Positions 23,537 through 36,045 of a stretch of DNA of 64,000 bases are shown here, in pieces. The DNA is taken from positions 25,736,001-25,800,000 of the forward strand of contig JAFFJZ010000006.1 of NCBI GenBank assembly GCA_018340375.1, read 5' to 3'. The notes beneath the pieces were generated by a model, which did no database searches, was not told the origin of the DNA, and worked only from the letters and a program-made list of their open reading frames with translations. The stretch comes from Gonatopus flavifemur. Lineage: Eukaryota; Arthropoda; Insecta; Hymenoptera; Dryinidae. The translations under genes and the position numbers were made by a program. The first letter of the stretch is position 1. Every line of letters starts with the position of its first letter.

Positions 23537-23988
23537 GGTGATTTGGAATTGCCGTACACTCTTTCGAGAGCGGATCCTTGATGAACTTCTGAAACGATTT
23601 TGGTGCGGAATATTCTGATCTGACCCTGAAATTCAGAGATATGAGCATTTTTTGATTGAATCCAATATCATCCTCCAAGGCAGATCACGGGTTATTCCTG
23701 GAAGAAGAATAAAACCAATGTAGCGTTTTTCGTTGTACAGTTATAGCGGTTTTGAATTTTTTGCATTCCAGCCAATTAGAATTCAAGAACTTTAAATCGC
23801 TATAACTCTACAACGAAGGAAGCTAAATTAGTTTTATTTTTTTTTCCAGGAATACCCCGTGATCTGCCTTAGAAAATGATATTGGATTCAAATGTCAAAG
23901 ATTCATATCTCCGGATCTTAAGGATCAGCTCAGAATTCCATCGAGAATCTGCTCTCAACAAAGTGTACGGCAATTTCGAATCACCCAG
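23537..23988. repeat. TGGGTGATTTGGAATTGCC foldback
   Basis: Arms from GGTGATTTGGAATTGCCG to CGGCAATTTCGAATCACCCA, with matching inner words GGCAGATCACGGG and AGTTATAGCG. It is abutted by the two copies of the CACGGAAAGACC element. Confidence 0.5.
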
Positions 23989-24013
23989 ACATGTAATACT
24001 AAAAATTTTCCTA

Positions 24014-26089
24014 CACGAAAAGACAGGGTCTATTGATATTTAGAAAGAATTTATGAATTTGGAAAAAAGAGGATTGCTGAAAAATATTTGTAGTGAGTCT
24101 ACCAAAAATTCGTAGTCAACCCTGGTTAAAAGAACCCATTGATTCTGACCAATTCTCATTAAATTACAATTAAACGTGGACAATGTTCTGACCAAATCTC
24201 ACCGGTGATTTTTCAATGAGATTTGGTCAGAACTTTCGTGTGAATCTCGTTGAATCTGGCCAAATCTCACTAAATACGATTGAACTTGGACAATGTTCTG
24301 ACCAAATCTCATTGAATTTCATTAGTCAGATTCAATGGATTCTTTTTACCAGGGAAAGTATTAACAGTTGATAGTTTCATTGGTATTTTTCACAGTGAAA
24401 CTATCAATTGTTAATACATCGACTACGAATTATCAGCCCACACAGCAAAAAGAGTTCTGAAAGAATTCTTTAAAAATACCACATGAATTCTTGAAGAACT
24501 CCATAACTCGTCCGAAAGAATTCAAAAAGAATTCTCAAAGAATCCCCGGAATGTCAGTTCAGAATGAATCGCTGGGGGAATTCTTTTTCTCGTCCAAAAG
24601 AATTCTTAGAGAATCCCAAAACAGTTCGCAAAGGGGTCTTGAAGAATTCATAAAGAATTCTACAAGAGTTCATGAAGAATTCTCCAAAAGTTCATTAAGA
24701 ATTCTATATGTGCTTTTCAAAAAATTTGAATAATTCATTGAAACACTCCAAAAACTCTTCAAACCGTTCACCCGAGCATCCCGGGATATTGTAGAAGAGT
24801 TGAAAGAATTCGTTACAAATTCATTGGAAAGTTCAAAGTGAGTAATTCTAATCGAACTGAAAAAGATTCAACACAAATCCATAACAATATCGAAGGATGT
24901 TATGGAACAGACATTCGGATACTGGTGTATGTATATTTAGTCACTCTTCGACCTTACAGTGAGGTGTCTCCATGTATGTGCAAGATTTCATTGCTTGATC
25001 TCAGTTAACAGAAAGAAAACAGCGTCACAGACTCAGCGAAGGAATTGCAGAAATGTTTTCAAGGGCCATATTTTGATTTTACCAGACTATTTCTAAATAC
25101 ATTGAAACGTGATCAACCATTAGCAGTGTAAAGGACATGTGAAAAAATTGAGAGTATTTTTATCTGGTAATGTGAAGCATTAAATGTATTTTATAACTTG
25201 ACGCAAGGTACATTTAGAATTGATTTCATACAAAACTATTTGCTAATAAATTCTGAAATTCTTTATGCAATGAAACATTCCATTATAAATCGCTGTAACA
25301 TTTCAATCAAGTCAAGTTTCAGCAAGTTGATGGAAATGAATTTGAAAAATTAGGAAACTTATAAACAGAGATGGGCATCCTCAATCACTTTTTGTACTCA
25401 AGGTACTTTTTTCCTGTCAAGTACTTTTATATTTCTATGAAATAAATAGAAATTTTCAACATTAGCTTAAAAAGTACTTGATAAGACTTCTTTTTGAATT
25501 CTTCACAGAGCTCTTTAGGAGTTCTTTTGGACGAGAAAAAGAACTCCCCCAGCGATTCATTCTGAACTGACATTCCGGGGATTCTTTGAGAATACCTTGC
25601 GAATCATTATGAATACTTCATGAACTCTTTTCTGAGCTCTTTAAGAACTCATTTAGAATTCTTTACGATCTGATTGGATTCTTTATGAATTCTTTAAGAA
25701 CTTTTATTGAAAAATTCATATTGAATTCTTTTTATGGAGTTCTTTGCGAATCCATATAGAACTGTGGTGCTGTGTGGGAGTAGACTCACTGAGAATGTTT
25801 TTCAACGATCCTCGTTTTGCCTAAATTGACAGTCATTTTTCTAAATATCAAGGGGATTCATTACTCCCTGTAAAAGTTACTAGATTCCAAATTTCTCCCC
25901 CCAGTTTTCTCAGAAACGAACACATAAAATGAAATGATAATGAGTAGCTGCATTTTTTTCAACAGCCCAAGAAGATGCACCTGCTCATTAAAATTGATTC
26001 TATTCATTGATCACTGAGAAAACTGGGGGGGAGAGATCTAGTAACTTGGCTTGTGATGAATCGCCTTAATAGACCCGGTCTTTCCGTGT
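24014..26089. mobile_element. CACGGAAAGACC foldback, copy 2, expanded by three nested insertions
   Basis: Outer ends are CACGAAAAGACAGGGTCTAT and AGACCCGGTCTTTCCGTG. Insertions: a CCCTGG MITE (24120-24354, flanked by AA); a GAATTC-rich palindrome with ends CACACAGCAAAAAG / GTGCTGTGTG (about 24439-25778); and a GGGGATTCATTAC / GTGATGAATCGCC element (25852-26067, flanked by AA). Removing them restores a unit of about 330 bp like copy 1. Confidence 0.5.
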
Positions 26090-28478
26090 AGTCTAGCTGT
26101 TTAACAGCTAATTCGTTTCTCCGTGTACTCGATTATGGCAACGCTGTATACGAATCATTTGGAATCGTTAAATACAAGAAAATCGTATACAATTCTCGTT
26201 ACCTTCGATCTCACGCTCATTATCCCCGATAACTACATGATATTCGTGGATAATCTGTTTCGATGCATCAAAAGCATTTGAGCAGATCCACATCAAGCAT
26301 ATCTAATTGGTGTACGATCGATACAAGATAGTCAAGTCTAACAAAAAGTCTACAAAAACAAGACATTTGGATTCTGTTAGTTATTCATCGCTAGGATGGG
26401 TACTTTCCATGCAATCCAGGTAGTTTATTTTAATTGCTTATTCACTTCTGTGCTATACTTAGTCTAACAACATAGTAGATGTACTTAATTATGTTTTGTA
26501 TGTTATAATATCATACCATTGTGATATTAAATCAAATCTCATACGATTTGATGGTTATCTCTATGAATCGCATCGCGTTGTTTCCCTCGATCCCGAAGAA
26601 AGTGAAATCGTTGGACTGTATATAAATTCATTTGGCAAATAAAATAAATAAAGTTACATTCAAGGTTAATTTCCGGAAACATGTTGGTGGAATTGATCGA
26701 TTAAAGAGATGGCTGGATTATTATTTCATGGTACCCTTAAGGGGAGAAAGTAGAAAATTGTATGTATTCTGTTCCGTTTGGTGTACTCGCGGTAGCCCAT
26801 ACATCACTTCTGAGAGAACAATTAGATGTTCGATGAGCAGATTAATGCGAATGCAAGATTTTTCGAGGATATTAACCCGGGGTATATGTTAAGCTTCCAT
26901 ATTAGATCCGATAGAAACTGCTAGGTTTTTGATTTTGATGGAATAAATGAGAAGTTCTCGAGGAGAATGATTAGGAGAGTTGATGGGTGGTAATCCGTTG
27001 AATACATGGAAATCTGAGGTTAATGGGTTCTGATTGGAAATTTCTAATCGATTCTATAAACATGAATGAGCAGATTCCTCACTGAGAGAACAGTTTATTT
27101 GTGACAAGGAAGGCTCATTAATTATAAAGAAAACATATTTGCACTGAGAGAAATAAAAAATACCAAAAAAATGGTGACTGTAAAAATTGTTGAATTCACT
27201 AACAACAGGGTTGGGTCTTTTTGTACTATTTTTCTTGAGTAACAGCGACTTTAATACTTTCTCTCAATCTGGGTTAAATAGAATTTGTTCAGGGGAGAAA
27301 TACATGTGTTTTTTAAAAATTTATTACGAAAAATTGGCTGAAGATCCATCGATGGAATAAAGCACATCTTGAAATATACATTTCAAACTATCTTTACCAT
27401 TTTTTCGAGACAAAAATATTCCAAAATGGCGGAGTTACAGCTGCTAGAAGTTGACACCTCAATTTTGCGCCGTGCAGGTTACAGGTCTCAATTTTTTTCC
27501 AAAATCAATATTTTACCGTTAGAATATGCAAAAACACACAACCTGACGGAGCCAAAACAAATAAAAATGGGAAATTGAAAATTCAGGGGCATTTTGATAA
27601 AAAACATATTTTCTTTTCAATCAAAAAATTGAAAGAAGCAAAGTGAATGAATTTTGTTTTTCGGTTTTTCTCTCCGTCAAGTTGTGCATTTTTACATGTT
27701 TCATGGATAGAATTTTGATTTTCTGATTTTAGATGAAAGTTGAGACTTGCGTGACGTACCAACTCGTGGCCCCGCCATTTTTCAATTTTTTCATCTGAAA
27801 AAAATTGTAAATATAGGTTCAAGCGTATATATCGAGATATATGCTAATAAATTTTCAAGCAGAAGAGACATTCACTTGTATTCCCCCTCTCCCCTTAATA
27901 ATATCATTGAGAAACTTCATTTGTAGAGATAGAAACTTCATGCTAGGAGCATAGAAGCATAAATTCAGATAATGTGATTTAAGCCTAAAGTTTTCATCAT
28001 ACTGGACTATGTAATTGAAATTAGCTTGAAATTCGCAAGCATAATGAAGCATAATTTCCCACTCGGAGCAGCATAAGAAAATTTCAGCATATCTGCTGCA
28101 TAATCATTTAAAAAATCGCAAATTTCAAAATTCCAAAAAATTTTGTTCCTAAAACTTTATTGAAAAAGCTGTTTTTTCCCTGAAATTTTATTTCTAAAAT
28201 TGGAAAAAAATCTTCTATGAAATTTGGACTCTGTACCGTGATAAATGAATGAACCAAAATTCATTAATTCAATTCAATATCCAGATCTTCGTTTTAACTT
28301 TGATTCAAATTTTTCTCAGAATGAGTGATGTATTACAAAAATGGTGCGGTAATCCATTAAACTGAAACTCTTCCTGAGTACTCAAAAACAAGATTAATTA
28401 ACGTCGGATGAGAATTGAATCTAAGGTGGATGTTTGGGTTCATTCTTTTAGTTCCCTTGAAATTGTAGAAAAGTGTGG
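26090..28478. other. Intergenic
   Basis: Unique AT-rich DNA with repeat-like patches: CACTGAGAGAA words at 27080-27260 and A/T-rich inverted words at 27380-27830 (AAAATGGCGGAG / GCCCCGCCATTTT). No gene seen. Confidence 0.5.
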
Positions 28479-28745
28479 CTACACATTAAAAAAAATTCCG
28501 TCATTGTGTAAAAAAGAAGTACGTGTCAAAATTCAAGTGTTGAATATTTAACACTTTTGTGTGTTCATTTGACACACTGATCAAATGCTGTTCGATCGAT
28601 TCATTTTCAACACATTAAAATGTTATTCGAGTTCGAATTAACACTTTATAAGTGTCACTCTGGAATCAACACACGTTGAGTGTGAAGAAAAATGGTTAAC
28701 ATTCGCTTGTGTGTTGAATTTGACGAAAAATTTTTGACTGTGTAG
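28479..28745. mobile_element. CACATTAAAAAA foldback (relative of 15900-16108)
   Basis: Ends CTACACATTAAAAAAAATTCC / AAAAATTTTTGACTGTGTAG. Interior words TTCAACAC, GTGTGTT and CATTTTAAGTGT alternate in orientation. Confidence 0.5.
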
Positions 28746-29104
28746 CACAAACAGAGGCCCATGATTCATTCATGTGAATTTTAGTTTCAGAATATCAGCT
28801 TTCAAATTTACTGAAATGATGAAACTTCACATTTCAGTTATTAAACTCTGAATTACGTATGTTCAAAGACTGAAAATTCATTGTTTATGGATATTTTGCG
28901 TCACATTGACTCACATGAGTTATTCAAAATTAACAGAAAAAGCATTTTGATGATCAATAAGGAAATATAAATAAATAATTTTGGCAGCAATAATAATGAT
29001 AATAAATTACGGATTTCTGCAAGCATAAATCGCTCTTCAAAAAAGCAGAATGTTTCTAATCTCTACTCATTTGATTGAGATCAGTAGAAATTTTGATATG
29101 GAGG

Positions 29105-29720
29105 ACATCAGGTTCAGATCAGGCATGCCTGATTACTGTTCAGGGCCTGACTTGAGTATCATCTGATAAGGCTCTGACAAAAATGTAACGCAGGGAAAAG
29201 ACAAGATCCTGATCAGGAAAACCAAACGTTTCCCAAACAGAACCTGATCCGGGTGGTAGCGGAATTCCCAATTTACTTTTCATAAAATTTTTTGAAACTC
29301 CCCCAACAGAAGAAATTCTACTGATGATCCAAATAGACCTCAGTTGAACATTTAAAAAAGACAGGTAAATTTCTAATGAGTCCTGTGAAAAATCTGAATA
29401 GTTTGATACATTCATCGTTCTGAATTGATCAGGTCCTGATTCGGCTGTCTTATCGGTTATCACATGATTGAAATACGGATGAGCCAAAGCAATCCTGATC
29501 AGGTCCTGATCAAGATATCTCGACAGTTACCTCACAATTCAAACACGGATGAGCCAAGGCAATCCTGATCAGGTTCTGATAGGAATACCCTGTCTGAGTT
29601 ACTGAAAGGGAAAATCTGACTGGGACCTGTCAACAACCTCGCGTTACATTGTTGTAAGGTACTAAACAGGATGCCATGTCAGGACCTGATGAGGTAATTC
29701 AAAGTTTTCCTTAATCAGGA
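29105..29720. repeat. CCTGATCAGG-rich palindromic repeat
   Basis: More than a dozen copies of CTGATCAGG, TCAGGTCCTGA and similar palindromes. Two direct sub-repeats contain GGATGAGCCAA(A/G)GCAATCC. The same vocabulary recurs at 31440-31560 and 33770-33985. Confidence 0.5.
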
Positions 29721-29933
29721 GTTCCCTATTGCAGCCTTACGAGGGCCGTGCTTCTAATAGGGAATTCCCTGTCAAATTTCTATTAGGGAAATTTGGAATA
29801 CTTTTCTCTGAATGCATGCAATAATTATCAAACGAGATTTCTTTGAAAAACAAAACATCCAGTATTGGATTCCTCATCACGTCCCGAATGGAATTCACTC
29901 TTGTCAACTCAATAAACATGAAAATTTTCAATA

Positions 29934-30363
29934 TATGTGACCTTGTCTACGAAAAGGGGGCTTAGGTGTGAAAACAAGTTTTCGAGAAAACAGCTGGTAA
30001 AGATAAACAAGTCATTTTATCAGTTTCGCTTTAGTTGTTCGCTTCTCCCTGCATCCCACCACATCCCACTCTGTTCTAGGACATACAGTGTTGATTCCGT
30101 TTCGAATAATATCTTATTTGATCGCGTAATTTCGTGGTTGTGCTTAGTTTTGCTCCTTTAACGACCAACACTGAAGAGGTGAAGTTCGTAAATATTATCA
30201 ATGTTGACAAATTGGTTGTTTTGTTTTAGCAAACTTCCCTATCAGTTAGAAACTTCTGGTTTGCGCCATTCGAAAGCATATTTCACTCCATCCAAATCGC
30301 CAAAAAAGTGAAAAATGATTTTTTCACACCTAAGCCCCCTTTTTGTAGGCCAGGTCACATATT
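29934..30363. repeat. AGGGGGCTTAGGTGTGAAAA foldback
   Basis: Arms GTGACCTTGTCTACGAAAAG / TTTTTGTAGGCCAGGTCAC enclose about 350 bp of mostly unpaired sequence. Confidence 0.5.
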
Positions 30364-30815
30364 TTGAAGATAGTTTTCAAAAGACATCTCGAAGACGTAT
30401 CGAAAAAATACCTTAACGATATCTTTTCAAAGACATGTCAAGAAGATATCTTGCAGACAGCTTTTAAGTGTTTTTTCAACATATCTCGAAGATGTCTTTC
30501 ACCAGATATCTTGAAGATATTTTGCAAAATGCAAAAACACAATTTTTGAGCTACCAGGTAAATGAAAAGCACTAAAACCTCGTTTTAGAGCTCTCAGAGC
30601 TGACCAATGTCCAACCAAGAAACATTTCCAAGTTTCCATGACAAACTGTGTTTCGTTGAGCACTGATCAGCTTCAAGAGATCTAAAAGAAGGCTGTTCTG
30701 CTTTGTGTTTAATGGGTATAAACATCTCCATTCGATGATATAACTGATTCAGTGCACCGGATGGGAATTTTTAACCACAATCGCAAAGGAAATTGAAATA
30801 GAATTTTCTTTTGAT

Positions 30816-33800
30816 TTGAGGGGTAATATCATTTTGTGGACGAAAAAATTGACGTTATTTTCAAAGTGTTGCCATGAAGTCAAAAAAAAATTATAAATAT
30901 ATGAGGTCTTTTGCATATGAAATTACTATTCTTTGGGTACAAAAAAACACTCTTTATTCAATTTTTTTAAATCCAAAATGGCGGCATGGTAGTTAAAAAA
31001 AACATTTTTCTTCTCGTGGTCACAATTTTCAATATAGAACAAAGAATAAAAAAGTTCCTTGAAATATAGCTCAAAATCTAGCTATCTACGGAGATTTTTT
31101 TTTGAAAAACAAATTTGGAAGAAAATGGCGTCATTTTGAAATTTTGTTTTTTAAATCGTCTATAAAATCGGTAAAAAAGCTCACCGTAAAAAATTTCCCC
31201 ATAAATTTTGGGAAAAATCCTATAAATTTATAGTGGAAATCCTATAAAAACAGCAATTTTGATATATTTTTATGTGAAAATTCCTATTCGTGTATGGGAA
31301 TTCGCTTTTCCCGTACAAGTATAGGAAATTTCCTCCACATAGGTATTGGAAAATCCCGAATATTTTTTACACTGCTGATATCGAAAAAATCCTATGTAGA
31401 TAGCTAGATTTCGAGCTATCCCGACTAGAAATTTACCCCATGGACCAGATCAGGTAAACCTTGATCCAGATCAGGTCCTGATAAGGCAACCTCATCAGGA
31501 CCTAACAAGTCATGTCACGCTGCACTATTATGAGGACCCCATCAGGAAAGACTAATTAGGATTTTGTGAGGAATTCCTTACTAAAACCTCAAAAATAAAT
31601 CAAAACTAATCTATGAGCCTGTGTGAAAATTGCAGTTCGGTTGACAGATGTGAGGTTAAATTTATGTGATCAACAAATGGATGAATTATTTTTGTGAAAT
31701 GTGTGGTGGTTATTTCTTGAATAATGTGTATCAAAAAGTCTGTTAGTAAGTGCAAAATGATTAAGTGAATCAGTCATAGCTGTTGTAACGTGTCAAAAAA
31801 TCGTAATTTGTTGATGCAGTGAAAATGAATTTTCTTCAAATACTTACATCAGCACTTCTAGGCAAAAACTCAGAGATCATATTGATTTTGTAAGAAATAT
31901 GAGTCATGAAGAACTCATTTGATCAAAAATATGTCAAAAGAATGTTCAAAATGAATAACAAAAAACTTGAATTATTCACTTGCAGCTCGTCGGATGGTTT
32001 TATTTTTCAAATTGAAGAGCACTCTTGGAGTTGAAATTTTCAAATTTGAGAAAAAAGCCTTATCTTCTGAGTGGAATTTGTTGTTAGGGTGATGATAAAC
32101 TTGTAGGAAGAGTTTGAAAGTTGAGTGGAATCTATATTGATCAGGAAAGTCCAAATCGTGTGGCAAAAGTTAGAAAATCTGTCAACTTAGCTGACGGCGC
32201 ATGGGTATTCTATTAGCTTTTCTTTACTAAACCAAATGCTGGCAGGAGAAATTCATCAAAATATAGTGAATTCAAAGTGATGTGAAGTAAGAGAGGACAG
32301 ATACATGCATTGAATTTTATTAGTTATTATAAAAATGTTGATAAATATGGTAAGGCTATGTATGACTCAATGTATCGTCTCTCAATATTTTTGTTTCAAT
32401 GATTTGCATTTTTGAGTGTGCATTTTCGTATCTTTTCACCAGTAACTAGTGTTAGGTTGAGAAAACATGTGTATTGAACCTGTTTCATAAATATAATAAC
32501 ATTTATTTGTAGGAACATGACACAACATTATTGGAACAAAAATATGGGAAGACGACACTTTGGATCTTCTATAGTCTTTTCTGATTTTTTAGAACGTTTA
32601 TAAGAACGAATAAAATCTAATGAATATTTCGGTCCTTTCTTACTTCACATCACTTTGAATCCACTATATTTTGATGAATTTCTCCTGCCAGCATTTGGTT
32701 TAGTGAAGAAAAGCCCATGCGCCGTGAGCTAAGTTGACAGATTTTCTAACTTTTGCCACACGATTTGGACTTTCCTGATCAATATAGATTCCACTCAACT
32801 TTCAAACTCTTCTTACAAGTTTATCATCACCCTCACAACAAATTCAACTCAGAAAATGAGGCTTTTTTCTGAAATTAACAAATTTCAACTTCAAGAGTAC
32901 TCTTTAATTTGAAAAGTAAAACCATCCGTCGAGCTGAAAGTGAATAATTCAAGTTTTTTGCATTTCATTTTGAACATTCGCTTGAAATATTTTTGATCGA
33001 ATGAGTTCTTCATGACCCTTATTATTACAAAATGATTGGGATTTCTGAGTTTTTTCCGAGAAATACTGATGTAAATTAATATTGATATAGATATTGTCGT
33101 TGTTGATATTATCGTATATTTGAATAGAATTAATTGTCACCACATCAGCAACTTATGATTTTTTACATATTACAGCAGTGATAACTGATTCAATAATTCA
33201 TTTTGCACTCAATAACAGATTTTTTTATGCGTATTAATCAAGAAATAACGAAAGAAAAGTACTTGTTCGAAACTTATATTTGATTATGACGAAACACATA
33301 TTCATTCAGTTCATATATACTCTTTGAATAATACTCAGATGATGTGATGTGTAGGAAAGAAAAATGATGCTGAATAGTCAATAAATCAACCTTATGAGAG
33401 TTGTGATAAGTTAAATGAAATACTTATTTCGCTGGCGATGGTTGAACGTTTGCTAAGTTTTTTTCGCTGTATGCATAACGTGGAAAATCTTGTGAAATTT
33501 TCATAAGTTCCGCCTAATTAAAACCCAAATAGTTAGTTTTCAATTCACATTGAGAATAGATTGAACAAATTGTTCAACAGTTTTCAGAAGTAGGTAATGT
33601 GTTCGGAATGAAGGGATTGAATTTAACAACAGGCACCGTTGAACATCGTTCAAACATGTTCTTCTTATTGAAGGAAAATTTGTTTAATCAAAGAGTGTAC
33701 AATCTGAAATCAAGTCTGTACATTCTTGTATTCAGTTTATCAAACTATGTCCATGATCTTAGGATGACCGAACGAGGTCCTGATGCGGATACAGCGAGGA

Positions 33801-34158
33801 AAACCTACTTCGACCTTTTCAGGATAATTTGAGGAAATCCTGACTAGGACCAAATGAGGTCATCCATACGTGAGTCATCCACACCTAATCCCGATCAGGA
33901 CCGTAACGGGTATTCCTTATTTCGGATGACCTTGTCAGGTCCTCATCATATGTTGGGTTAACCTGATGACAATTTCCAGTCGGGATATTTTGAGGAACTT
34001 TTTTATTTTATGCCGCCATTTTGGATTAAAAAAATTGAATAAAAAGTGATTTTTGTACCCAAAGACTAGCACTGTAATATGCAAAATACTCCATACATTT
34101 ATCATTCTTTTTCGACTTCATAGCAACACTTTGAAAATAAAGTGATATTACCCCTTCT
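30816..34158. mobile_element. Giant foldback (about 3.3 kb palindrome)
   Basis: The outer arm 30816-31060 pairs with 33985-34158 (AGGGGTAATATCA, TCAAAGTGTTGCCATGAAGTC, CCAAAATGGCGGCAT). Next come CCTGATCAGG-rich segments (31440-31560 with 33770-33985). Inner arms 31600-32340 pair with 32600-33160 (TTCTCCTGCCAGCATTTGG, GCGCCGTGAGCTAAGTTGAC). The centre is near 32460. The left arm carries an extra nested palindrome at 31065-31420. No transposase was found inside; small ORFs are shadows. Confidence 0.5.
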
Positions 34159-36009
34159 CAATTAACTTCGATGAATACGAATACGACGTTTGATTCCGAT
34201 TCCGTCGTAAAAACAGGTACCAAAAACGAGGTCGCAAATTCTCTACCCAAAACCTGCTATTCTGGAATTATTATATCTCGTAGTCGAAATAGCGTGTGAT
34301 ACAAAATACGAAGATCGGAATTCCATTGAAAAGTGGGCGAATAAGATTCCTTTTGAATCTGTGAAAAAAAGTTTTTCAAAGAAATATCTTACACAGTTAG
34401 AGAATAATTACAGGTTCCGTTTCCACTGTATGATATAATAAATTACGTGTCGTAAGTTTGAATATCGATCATCGTCCGTACCTTTCATCGTTTACCACGT
34501 CTGTCGTACATTTTTGTGAAACTCTCTGTTAAGAAAAGTCGGTGAAAGTCTTCCTCGGGATGAATTAATGATCTGAATCCGAGATATGTAAGATTATCGT
34601 ACAACGATAAGGATCATCGCAACATCACCGTACAATGTATAAATCTCATGATACTTTGTACAAAACGATGATATGCGTTGCTAAGCGATTATTTATACCA
34701 GTTTTATCTTCCTAGTGTTTTTCTTCACACGTAAATGAATACTGCGAATTGCTTAGAAACAAAGAATCAAGGTTAGTGGGTTTGCAATGTCCCTGAATTC
34801 AATATACGAGAATGAATGACGAAGGGACGTGGTGTAATGGATTGGCTACGAACGAGTCGGTCTGTGCAGGCGCAAAGTGGACCGTCGAATGGAGAACAAG
34901 TGAAATCTTCTAAGGAACCCAGCTGACACTTCAGTTTCTTTTTTCGAGATAGATATACCTTTGGTGGTTCTTTCATATACAACGTTGGAGATATTTGCAC
35001 GAGGAATCAGGATTTATATAATTGATGTGTCGCAATGATCTAACGTATCTATGCGTCTACTGTGCCAGTTGTGACTTCTTATACCTACTTTCCATACCGC
35101 AACAAGGCTAAAATAACAACACGAGCTGACATTTTCTCCAATATAATTTCTTAATTATATATCATAATATTCTTTCTCGTATCCCGATTGTATCAAGCTC
35201 CTTCGTTTTGATTATTTTTCCTCATATAATTTGTATACAAAAGTTCTATACAACTTTTATATAACTTATATTTCGAACTACCCAGTAAACATTTTTCCCC
35301 TCAACATTTTCTGAATGTTAACAGAAAGTTCTCTAATGCGTCGATTTCGGAAATATATTTGATGCCTTTTTCATGAGGTCTGGAAGTTATCAGAATGTGG
35401 TCCAAGTCAACTTTACTGGATATCCACTGTGAAAAATGGTCTGAAATTTCCTAGATCAGATGAATATGAAAATTCAATCACGAATTTATGAAATTTATTT
35501 CAAAATATATTAAAATTCATAATGAGAAGTCAGAACAGTTTTGAAAATGAATACAAAATTTATATGTTAATTGTTTAACTAGGAAGCAATTGTTTGACTG
35601 TGTTGTTTTGAAAAACTCAATGAGAGAGTAGGAAGTCTATAAATAATTTCTGCAATTATTTTGTTTTCTTTCAATTATCCATTGATTGATTTATGCTACA
35701 TTGAACATACATTAATTATCAATTCTTGTAATTACGTTCATTCTTCTGGAATTGTCTCAAGTTGAAAAATCTATGATTTTTACGATGTTATCTCTGCGAA
35801 CACGTAACGCGTTGTTTATTCATTATTCATAAGATGAGAAAAAGAAAAGGAAGAAAAAAAAATACACGACATAATTCATCACCATGAATCTGTTCAATTA
35901 GCGTGAAGCATTCAAGGTTTTTATTAGAAGACAGTACCGTTGGTTTTGCTTTTTTATCGCGATGTATTTTCGATTAGATTATCGTAAAACTTTTTGTTTT
36001 TCGTTTCAG
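34159..36009 (+). promoter_or_regulatory. Upstream region of yellow-b
   Basis: About 1.8 kb, largely free of repeat ends, just before the acceptor of the ATG exon. It should contain the non-coding first exon and promoter or part of them. TATAAATA occurs at 35638-35645, but I cannot assign a start site. Confidence 0.5.
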
Positions 36010-36045
36010 AGTTGACGAAAGTGTGAATCACCGATCGATCCGAGG

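Noticed and set aside
29140..29487. 115-aa minus-strand ORF
   Set aside because: Made of CCTGATCAGG repeats; composition reflects the palindromes.
34829..34900. tRNA-like GTGGTGTAATGGATT sequence
   Set aside because: No B-box at proper distance and no cloverleaf.
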